From the NCBI RefSeq assembly GCF_028435365.1, contig NZ_JAGTJJ010000070.1:1-52106 (forward strand): DNA of 52,106 nucleotides. Direction: 5' to 3'. This stretch comes from Polyangium jinanense. Lineage in GTDB: Bacteria; Myxococcota; Polyangia; Polyangiales; Polyangiaceae. Below the pieces are notes generated by a model. The model did no database searches. It was not told where the DNA came from and saw only the letters and a program-made list of their open reading frames with translations. Made by a program: the position numbers and the translations under genes. Positions 46,182 to 52,106 of this stretch are shown here, piece after piece (within the stretch, counting starts at the first letter, position 1; each line of letters begins with the position of its first letter).

Positions 46182-46760
46182 GTGATCTTCGCCGCCCTCG
46201 CCCCCCGCACCGCCACCGCGCCCTCCTCCGCCACGAACGAGCTCGACGTGCTCGCCGTGCACGAGGCGCAGGCCGACTTCGTGTGGCGCTCGCTCCAGCG
46301 GCTCGGCATCCGGCCGGCCGATCTGGAGGACGTCTTCCAGGAGGTGTTCGTCGTCGTGCACAAACGCCTGCACACCTTCGACGGGAGCTCGGCCCTGACG
46401 ACGTGGCTCTTCGGCGTGTGCCTGCGGGTCGCAGCGGCGCACCGGCGGCGCGCGTGGTTCCGCCGCGAGGTGCCGACCGACAACGTCGCGGCGACCTTCG
46501 AGGCGCCCACGGGTGAGTCCCCCGACGCCGCCCTGGAGGCGCGCCGCGCGCGGGCGGCGCTCGACCGCGTGCTCGACGAGATGGATCTCGACAAGCGCGC
46601 GGTCTTCGTGATGTTCGAGCTGGACGAGCTGCCATCGGAGGAGATCGCGGCGATCCTCGGCGTCCCCGTCGGCACGGTGTGGTCGCGGCTCAGCGCCGCG
46701 CGCAAGCAGTTCCAGAAGATCGTGGCGCGCCACAAGGCGCGCGGAGGGAGCCTCGAATGA
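46182..46760 (+). CDS. ECF (sigma-70 family) RNA polymerase sigma factor
   Basis: 192 residues. Region 2 reads VHEAQADFVWRSLQRLGIRPADLEDVFQEVFVVVHKRL, and region 4 is ALDRVLDEMDLDKRAVFVMFELDELPSEEIAAILGVPVGTVWSRLSAARKQF. No extra domains. It directs RNA polymerase to a small regulon. The start is GTG 46182. The next gene overlaps it by 4 bp and encodes a one-helix membrane protein, the usual place for an anti-sigma factor. The upstream exported barrel-like protein may be a target or part of the signal path. Confidence 0.93.
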   Translation: MIFAALAPRTATAPSSATNELDVLAVHEAQADFVWRSLQRLGIRPADLEDVFQEVFVVVHKRLHTFDGSSALTTWLFGVCLRVAAAHRRRAWFRREVPTDNVAATFEAPTGESPDAALEARRARAALDRVLDEMDLDKRAVFVMFELDELPSEEIAAILGVPVGTVWSRLSAARKQFQKIVARHKARGGSLE

Positions 46761-47461
46761 GCGAGCCGACCCGCCTTCGCGATGACGGTCCCGACGACGT
46801 GCGCGCGCTTCTCCGCGCCGGATCGAAGGCACGCCCGATGACGAAGGCCGAGCGCGCCCGCACCAGCGCGCGCCTCGGGCGGTACGCCGCCGCCGCCGTC
46901 GTGGCGGGAGGAATCTCATGGCTGCCGGCCGCCGCGCTCTGCGCCGGCCTCGGCGCCGGGACCGCGCTCGTCGCCTGGGGCGTGCATGCCCTCATTGCGC
47001 CCGCGCCGCCCCCATCCGCGCCGCCGCCCTCGCCTCCCGCCGCGCTCACCGTGGCGCAGCCCCCGCCTCCAGCCGCGCCGCCCGCGCCGTCGCCGTCCTC
47101 CACGGCCACCCCGCCCCCGCCTGCGCCGCGCGCCCCAATCTCCGCCGCGCCCGCGCCGTCGCTCAGTGCATCCGCCGAAGCCCCCGCGCCCGATCCGCTG
47201 GCCGAGGAGGCCGCCCTGCTCGAGCGCGCCCGCGCCGCACTCAACACAAGCCCCGCCGAGGCACTCTCCCTCGCCGAGGCGCACGCCGCCCGCTTCCCCA
47301 CCGGCAAGCTCGGAATGGAGCGCGAAATCGTGATCATCGACGCGCTCCGTCGTCTCGGCCGCACCGACGAGGCCCGCACCCGCGGCGAGGCCCTCCTCAG
47401 CCGAGCACGCGGGAGCCTATACGAGGAGCGCGTGCGCAAGCGCCTCGAAGGGGCGCGGTGA
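46757..47461 (+). CDS. Probable membrane anti-sigma-like protein
   Basis: 234 residues. A basic cytosolic N-terminus (1 to about 42, no obvious zinc-binding H-x3-C-x2-C), one TM helix (AAAAVVAGGISWLPAAALCAGLGAGTALVAWGVHAL) and a periplasmic Pro/Ala/Ser linker (about 83-150). The C-terminal domain has a TPR-like pair (EEAALLERARAALNTSPAEALSLAEAHAARFPTG, ALRRLGRTDEARTRGEALL). It is coupled to the ECF gene (ATGA overlap). The anti-sigma role rests on position and topology only. A helical TPR C-terminus suggests a protein-protein sensor in the periplasm. Confidence 0.75.
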   Translation: MSEPTRLRDDGPDDVRALLRAGSKARPMTKAERARTSARLGRYAAAAVVAGGISWLPAAALCAGLGAGTALVAWGVHALIAPAPPPSAPPPSPPAALTVAQPPPPAAPPAPSPSSTATPPPPAPRAPISAAPAPSLSASAEAPAPDPLAEEAALLERARAALNTSPAEALSLAEAHAARFPTGKLGMEREIVIIDALRRLGRTDEARTRGEALLSRARGSLYEERVRKRLEGAR

Positions 47462-47544
47462 GGGGCTCGAAAAAAAGATTCTCCCTGTCGATTCTCCGAA
47501 GGTCCCGCCTCCCCCCCCGCATTCACGTCGCAAGGAGGCCCAAC

Positions 47545-48072
47545 ATGATGCTTCGTCTTGCTTCATTCTCATTCATCGCCCTCGCCACCACGCTCGCAAT
47601 CGCCGCCTGCACGCCCGCCACAATCGCCAACGGAGGCAGCGGAGGTAGCGGCGGCACCGGCAGCACCGGCAGCACCGGCAGCACCGGCAGCACCGGCAGC
47701 GCGGGTGGTACCGCCGGCGCAGGCGGCGCGGGTGGTACCGCCGGCGCAGGCGGCGCAGGCGGCGGCAACGCCTGCACCGACGCCGGCGGCATCTGCACCG
47801 AGAGCGCGCCCGGCGCCTGCCTCAACGGCAAGTGGCTCGACGCCAACACCTACCCGTGCGGCTCGGGAATCGGCGTCGGCTGCTGCGTGCAGATCGACCC
47901 GCTCCCGGAGCAGTGCAACACCGACGAGGAATGCGGCTGCGGCAGCGTCTGCATCAACACCGAGTGCCACTCCGCCGGCGGTCTCCCGCCAAACTGCACA
48001 GTCGACGCAGATTGCGGCCAGCCCTGTCTCGGCTACGTCTGCATCGCGGGGATGTGCGAGAAGCCCATGTAG
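47545..48072 (+). CDS. Gly/Ser/Thr-linker, Cys-rich lipoprotein
   Basis: 175 residues. The signal MMLRLASFSFIALATTLAIAAC has its lipobox at C22. A low-complexity tether (GGSGGSGGTGSTGSTGSTG, then GGTAGAGGAGG repeats) leads to a Cys-rich domain (DAGGICTESAPGACLNG, GVGCCVQ, CNTDEECGCGSVCINTEC, DCGQPCLGYVCIAGMC), typical of secreted myxobacterial proteins. AAGGAGG is just ahead of the ATG at 47545. It follows the anti-sigma-like gene by 83 bp and is likely under the same sigma factor. Function unknown. Confidence 0.82.
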   Translation: MMLRLASFSFIALATTLAIAACTPATIANGGSGGSGGTGSTGSTGSTGSTGSAGGTAGAGGAGGTAGAGGAGGGNACTDAGGICTESAPGACLNGKWLDANTYPCGSGIGVGCCVQIDPLPEQCNTDEECGCGSVCINTECHSAGGLPPNCTVDADCGQPCLGYVCIAGMCEKPM

Positions 48073-48077
48073 TCGAA

Positions 48078-48240
48078 GGCGGGTCGCTGGGGCTTTGCCC
48101 CAGACCCCACCGGGGCTATCCGCCCCTGGACCCGGGGCCTGCGCAAGCGCTGGACCCGGGGTCGATGAACTGCGCGATGCGCAGTTCATCGAACAGGCCG
48201 AATCAAGACCGCAAGCGGTCCTGCCAAGAGCAACGGGGTG
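48078..48240. repeat. Intergenic palindromic element, copy 4 (half)
   Basis: Starts 6 bp after the lipoprotein stop. It has one arm type only (CTGGGGCTTTGCCCCAG and CGCAAGCGCTGGACCCGG) and one hairpin CGATGAACTGCGC/GCGCAGTTCATCG (48163-48191), then AAGACCGCAAGCGGTC. The second half seen in the other copies is missing, so this is a truncated or single-unit version. Confidence 0.85.
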
Positions 48241-48309
48241 GTTCCCCCGGGACGAACCAATTCAACTTTTATCGTTGAGTTCGTCCCCGATTCGTGGGAC
48301 AAAACAAGC

Positions 48310-48343
48310 GACGCTGGTCGGTGCTGCAACACCGACCAGCGTC
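48310..48343. terminator. Strong hairpin
   Basis: GACGCTGGTCGGTG and CACCGACCAGCGTC form a perfect 14-bp stem with a 6-base loop. It lies between the half repeat and the truncated sigma gene, about 240 bp after the lipoprotein stop. No T-run follows, so it may be a Rho-dependent or structural element. Confidence 0.6.
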
Positions 48344-48379
48344 TCACCCACAACCCCGACGCCACGGAGCCATGAGCTA

Positions 48380-48604
48380 ATGCTCACCCTACTCCTCCAT
48401 CCTCCGCCGGCAAACTTTTCGGCATCGCACGCCTTGCTCGGCCGCCTCTACCTCGAACACCGCGCTTTCCTGCGCCGCCTTCTTCTCGTCCAGGCCATCC
48501 CTCTCAGCGACGTGGACGATGTCCTGCAAGACGTCTTCATCACGGTATGGCACGGTCGCCTGCGTCTCGCCCGAAAGCGTTTGCAGATGCTCGCGCCCGC
48601 GTAA
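48380..48604 (+). pseudogene. Truncated ECF sigma factor (region 2 only)
   Basis: 74 residues. FSASHALLGRLYLEHRAFLRRLLLVQAIPLSDVDDVLQDVFITVWHG matches ECF region 2, including the DVxDVLQDVF core helix. Region 4, needed for -35 binding, is absent: the frame closes after RLQMLAPA, and the next 300 bp in other frames are Arg/Ser-rich and show no HTH. It is probably a decayed paralogue of the sigma factor at 46182, or a bare fragment left by rearrangement near the half repeat. Confidence 0.7.
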
Positions 48605-48911
48605 GTCCCGCCTCCGCTCCCGCTTCCGCTACCAAACCCGCTCCCGTATACGTATCCGTTCCTGCGCCCGCCTCGCTCCCAGTTCGCGCGGCACCATCCT
48701 ACGAGCCCGTGACGAGCCGCGTTCCATCCCGGTTCAGGCCGCCACGACGTCGGGGCTGACACGTCAGCGGTCCCGTCGACGTCACCCGCGCGCAATTGAC
48801 GCGCCAGCCGCCCTTCGCAGCCAAACCCGCTCGAGCTTTTACCCCCCATTCCCACCGCCCGAGCGTTGGCCCGGTTCCTGCAAATGCTGCCTCCGACACC
48901 GGAGGCATACG
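48605..48911. other. Gene-free stretch
   Basis: 307 bp between the sigma fragment and the SBBP-repeat gene. All frames are Arg/Ser/Pro-rich with no start plus ribosome-binding site. The last 20 bp contain the leader of the downstream gene (GGAGGCATACG before ATG). Nothing else is seen. Confidence 0.5.
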
Positions 48912-50444
48912 ATGAATCCTGCGCATACCTTGGGCAAAGCGATGATGACGACGGGCCGATGGACGGCAGCGGGGCTCTGCTTGGCCTGCCTCGCGCCGGC
49001 GATGCTGGGTTGCGGGCCCGTGGACGAGATGGTCGTCGAGGAATGGGAAGAGATCGAGGTACGCGGCGGCTCCGACGTGGTGAGCGAAGAGGAGAACGTC
49101 GCCGAGGCGACGGAGGCGCTCACCTCGGTGGGTTTCTCGACGTTCGTCGGAGGAACAGGAGGCATCTCGGGCGGCATACCGGCGGTGGACCCGGCGGGGA
49201 ACGTGTACGTGGCGGGCACGGCGTCGATCATCAATAGCAGCAACCTTGATATCTTCGTCGCCAAATACAGCCCCAGCGGCGCGCTCTTGTGGACGGCGAC
49301 ATTCGGCGCCTCCTACAATGAGAGTGTCCGGGATATCGCGGTGGACAACGCGGGATGCGTGTACGTGCTCGCGAAGACCTATGCGCACCCGTCGCAGACG
49401 ATCATCGTCGCGAAGCTCAACGCCGCGGGCAACGCGCTCGCCTACTACAGCCGGTTTGGCGGCAGCGGAGAAGACCGGCCGTACGGAATCGCCGTGGATC
49501 CCGCTGGAAATGCTTACGTGGCAGGTAGTACGCTTTCGGCCGATTTCCCTGTGACGCCCGGGGCAATACAGCAAACGCTCCGCGGGGACATGGATGCATT
49601 CGTCACGAAGCTGAATGCGGCGGGCTCGAGCCTCGTGTACTCGACCTACCTCGGAGGTAGCGGCTCCGACGACGGCATGGACATCGCCGTCGATGCGGCC
49701 GGTTATGCATACGTCGCCGGGGCCACGTACCCTCCGCCGAATGGCGTCGGGCTCCCCTTCCCGACGACACCCGGCGCATATCAAAGGACCTACGGTGACC
49801 CCACGTTTGGCGGGGATGTTTTCGTCACCGAGCTGATTCCCAGCGGTTCGGCGTTTTATTACTCGACCATGATCGGAGGCAGCGGCTCCGACGTCGGGTA
49901 CAGAATCGGGGTGGACAGCGCTTACAACGCATACGTGGTTGGGATTTCGGACTCCACCCATTTCCCCACGACGCCGGGCGCGTTCCGCGGGGTCAAGAAG
50001 GGGCTTGCCGATGAATTCGACGTATTCGTGACGAAGGTCAACGAGCCTGGCAGCGCTATTTCGTACTCCACCTGGGTGGGGAGCGGCCCGGGCCGCGAGA
50101 TTCCCTTCATCGCCGTGAGCAGCAGCGGAAAGGCGTACGTCTCGGGTATGACGACCTCGTCTAGCCTCCCCGTGACGGCGAACGCGCTTCAGAAGACGTA
50201 CCGCGGCGGCTCCGCCGACGGATTCTTGATGGAGCTGAATGTCTGGGGATCGGCGGCGGCGTACTCGACGTATTTGGGCGGGAGCGGCCACGATTCTCTG
50301 TACGGCGTCGCCGTCGATAAGTATGGAAACGCCGTCGTGGCTGGTTGGACGGATTCCGCGAATTTCCCCGTCTATAACGCCGCGCAGCCGACCCCGCCCG
50401 GCGCCCCCTGGGGCGGCTTTCTCACGAAGTTCCTAGGCCCCTGA
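48912..50444 (+). CDS. SBBP-repeat beta-propeller lipoprotein
   Basis: 510 residues. The signal MNPAHTLGKAMMTTGRWTAAGLCLACLAPAMLGC has its lipobox at C34, and an acidic tether follows (VVEEWEEIEVRGG). The rest is made of SBBP (seven-bladed beta-propeller) repeats such as GIAVDPAGNAYVAGSTLSADFPVTPGA, FVTKLNAAGSSLVYSTYLGGSGSDDGMDIAVD and GVAVDKYGNAVVAGWTDSANFPV, about seven units. It would be an outer-surface propeller for adhesion or protein binding. GGAGG lies ahead of ATG 48912. Such proteins are frequent in Polyangium-like genomes. No partner gene is evident. Confidence 0.9.
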   Translation: MNPAHTLGKAMMTTGRWTAAGLCLACLAPAMLGCGPVDEMVVEEWEEIEVRGGSDVVSEEENVAEATEALTSVGFSTFVGGTGGISGGIPAVDPAGNVYVAGTASIINSSNLDIFVAKYSPSGALLWTATFGASYNESVRDIAVDNAGCVYVLAKTYAHPSQTIIVAKLNAAGNALAYYSRFGGSGEDRPYGIAVDPAGNAYVAGSTLSADFPVTPGAIQQTLRGDMDAFVTKLNAAGSSLVYSTYLGGSGSDDGMDIAVDAAGYAYVAGATYPPPNGVGLPFPTTPGAYQRTYGDPTFGGDVFVTELIPSGSAFYYSTMIGGSGSDVGYRIGVDSAYNAYVVGISDSTHFPTTPGAFRGVKKGLADEFDVFVTKVNEPGSAISYSTWVGSGPGREIPFIAVSSSGKAYVSGMTTSSSLPVTANALQKTYRGGSADGFLMELNVWGSAAAYSTYLGGSGHDSLYGVAVDKYGNAVVAGWTDSANFPVYNAAQPTPPGAPWGGFLTKFLGP

Positions 50445-50574
50445 CGCTCCAACGAGCAGCCGTTCGGCGAGTTTCCGCAACAGCGGTACACAATCAGATC
50501 CCGATTACCGTTTCCGCGACCGCCACCGCTGCCGCTTTGCATCGAGGAATGTTGATCCGTGGGAGCTTACGCCT

Positions 50575-51450
50575 TCATAGGATGAAACGATCGATTTCCG
50601 CTGCCGTAAAGGGTTCGCCCGTAAAAGGGTTGAGCCCTGGAGGCGGCAGCGGCGGGATCTCGGGCGAACCGGGCCACGTGATGCCCACCTTTTGAAGCTT
50701 GCGTTGCGCGTGAAGCAATTGCTTCGGATCGGGCGGCTTGGGAAGCAGCGTCGCGAGCTCGTCCGTCGTCAGCTCCGTAGGGCCAACCAGAGCGCGGGCG
50801 GTCACTGCGTCCACAATCGCGTGGATGGAGGCGGCGTTCGTTCGGTTGTACTCCGCCACATCGGCGTGATGAACGGGCAGCAGCCGACCACCTCGGAGCA
50901 AGCCCCACGCGGCCAGCCGGTCGGCGCCACAGAGCGTCGGGTCGTCGAACAGCGTGCCGGCGACGCGATCGCCGTAGAGCCAGAAGCCGACCCCTGCCAG
51001 CTTCTCCCCCTGATTTCCCTCTCCGAGCATGCGGACGGCCATCACGAGGGCCGGCAAAAGCTCGGCGGGGAGCCCCGGCACGGCCCCGCGCACATCGTCC
51101 GGGCCACCGGTCACCGCGTCTTCTGACAGGCCGAAGTGCTCGATCGGCCCGAACCCCAGCTCGTACGCAAGGCCAACGACGCCCGCCTCGGTCCAGGCCA
51201 CGACGTCGTTGTCTCCTTCTCCATTGGCGTTGTCGAAGGCGCCTCGCCCGAGGTCGCCCAGCCAACGCGGATAGAAGGAGGCGGTGGCGAACGAGGGGTA
51301 TTGGAGCGGGTAGCCTGCGAGGACGGCTTCGACGTAAGCGCGTAACGCGGCGCGGACGATAGCGTCGCGTTCGAACACGAGGTGTCCGAAACGATGGTTC
51401 CGCTCGACGTAGCCCATCATCGACCGGTTCCACACCTTCCCCCTTGACAT
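50575..51450 (-). CDS. Hypothetical protein
   Basis: 291 residues from ATG 51450, chosen because AAAGG precedes it; ATG 51483 or the MM at about 51420 are also possible. No signal. It has a compact helical look, with GYPLQYPSFATASFYPRWLGDLGRGAFDNANGEG and GFGPIEHFGLSEDAV motifs and a C-terminal Pro-rich segment ending GLNPFTGEPFTAAEIDRFIL. I do not recognise the family. It is divergent from the gene at 51516, and that gene's promoter motif overlaps its 5' end. The 130 bp below it (50445-50574) hold no gene. Confidence 0.7.
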   Translation of the reverse strand: MSRGKVWNRSMMGYVERNHRFGHLVFERDAIVRAALRAYVEAVLAGYPLQYPSFATASFYPRWLGDLGRGAFDNANGEGDNDVVAWTEAGVVGLAYELGFGPIEHFGLSEDAVTGGPDDVRGAVPGLPAELLPALVMAVRMLGEGNQGEKLAGVGFWLYGDRVAGTLFDDPTLCGADRLAAWGLLRGGRLLPVHHADVAEYNRTNAASIHAIVDAVTARALVGPTELTTDELATLLPKPPDPKQLLHAQRKLQKVGITWPGSPEIPPLPPPGLNPFTGEPFTAAEIDRFIL

Positions 51451-51470
51451 CTCCCCTACCTTTGTAGCAT
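51435..51470 (+). promoter_or_regulatory. Putative promoter matching that at 7864
   Basis: CCTTCCCCCTTGACA (51435-51449) is identical to 7864-7878. The flanking bases stay pyrimidine/C-rich (TCTCCCCTACC versus CGTCCCCCGCC). A possible -10 TAGCAT lies at 51465-51470. The AAGGGGG at 51501-51507 is the ribosome-binding site of the downstream gene. Confidence 0.5.
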
Positions 51471-51515
51471 GGTGCCCGCCCATACGCCTTTACACACATA
51501 AAGGGGGCATTTCCC

Positions 51516-52106
51516 ATGGGAGAAGTCATCTCCGCGACGGCGGCCATCGAGCGCATCGACGAGGACGTCCATTCTGCATACGAGACCGCCATTGGGCGCG
51601 GGGGCGAGGTCGCCGAGACGGCTGTCGCCCGGCTCCAGCCGGGCGTCACGGCGCTCGACAACGCGAAGGCGATCCATGAGGCCGCGAAAAAGGCAGAGTC
51701 CCTCGCGTGGGCCACCGTGGCCGGCATTGATCACGACGCGGATGGCCTCATTGGCAGCGTCCGCGACGAGATGTGGAATGCCCTCGGCCGGCCCCAGCAG
51801 AGCACGCACATGGACGGCGTCTATCCCGAGGGCATCGGCACGTATACCGCGGGCGACCCGCTCGGGCAGCCCTTGCTCATGGAGGTCCTAAGGACCCGCA
51901 TCCTCGCCGCCAACGCGCCGCAATGGCCCGAGAACAAGCGCAATGCCTGGGCCTCAGCCATCGAGGCGAAGGGCGAGGCGTACGACGTCGCCGTGAAAGC
52001 GTATCGACCCTTCGAGGCGGCCCGCGTCGTCGCCGAGGCCGGGTATCGCGCCGCCGTGCGTGGCGCGCACACGCGCCTCAAGAACTTCAAGCGCGACCTG
52101 AAGAAC
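51516..52106 (+). CDS. Hypothetical helical protein (partial, runs off the window)
   Basis: The first 197 residues of a protein that continues past the right edge. The ATG at 51516 has AAGGGGG eight bases upstream. The sequence is mostly helical (AIHEAAKKAESLAWATVAGIDHDADGLIG, ASAIEAKGEAYDVAVKAYRPFEAARVV) and ends at the edge in HTRLKNFKRDLKN. Length, helix layout and the terminal DLKN segment resemble the protein at 7910 (ending DLKKLFPGQPKR), and both genes share a 15-bp promoter motif. A small paralogous family is likely, with function unknown. Confidence 0.75.
   Translation, partial: MGEVISATAAIERIDEDVHSAYETAIGRGGEVAETAVARLQPGVTALDNAKAIHEAAKKAESLAWATVAGIDHDADGLIGSVRDEMWNALGRPQQSTHMDGVYPEGIGTYTAGDPLGQPLLMEVLRTRILAANAPQWPENKRNAWASAIEAKGEAYDVAVKAYRPFEAARVVAEAGYRAAVRGAHTRLKNFKRDLKN

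Overview
The window is high-GC, densely coding DNA that looks like a myxobacterium, most likely of the Polyangiaceae (Polyangium/Sorangium-like). This is inferred from a Ser/Thr kinase fused to a STAND ATPase and WD40 propellers, an FHA sigma-54 activator, an AgmX/PglI-domain lipoprotein, many small lipoproteins with Gly/Ser/Thr linkers, a 30-proline tract and SBBP-repeat proteins. I see no rRNA, tRNA or CRISPR array.

Left part (1-6628): a 568-bp block present twice (597-bp period) that carries decayed minus-strand coding signal, then a small integrative element. The element has an unknown protein, two small DNA-binding-like proteins, a prim-pol/RepA-type helicase replication protein with an altered primase motif, and a tyrosine integrase. 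The integrase 3' end overlaps the 3' end of a secreted AHH-motif (HNH-type) nuclease gene, which seems to have been cut short by the integration.

7.9-23 kb: mostly chromosomal housekeeping and accessory genes. These are small lipoproteins, a PRPP-synthetase-like protein, a membrane glycosyltransferase translationally coupled to a TauBC/SsuBC-type ABC transporter, a DUF3052-OmdA fusion, an ABM-domain protein, a divergent pair (pseudo-caspase/TPR and TIR/TPR proteins), an SDR, a GT4 glycosyltransferase and more lipoproteins.

23-31 kb (minus strand): a P450 - TetR - ferredoxin - HSL-esterase cluster, then an RsbR-like PAS-STAS protein coupled to a large YVTN-propeller di-heme cytochrome. 30.5-39 kb (minus): a mosaic DUF4139 lipoprotein, and an FHA-sigma54 activator followed after 12 bp by a 1557-residue kinase-STAND-WD40 protein with 14 WD40 repeats.

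39-52 kb: a duplicated 3' fragment of a lipoprotein gene, a ferredoxin reductase - fatty acid desaturase - TMEM175-like operon, a large lipoprotein, an ECF sigma factor with a probable anti-sigma partner, a truncated second ECF gene, an SBBP-repeat lipoprotein and, at the edge, a partial gene whose promoter matches that of the gene at 7910.

The most striking non-coding feature is a family of four intergenic elements (about 15475, 19579, 26338 and 48078). They carry GAACTGCGC..GCGCAGTTC palindromes and always sit just 3' of a stop codon. Other small repeats include a 43-bp x5 tandem array, a five-hairpin cluster between convergent genes and an 88-bp MITE-like element.
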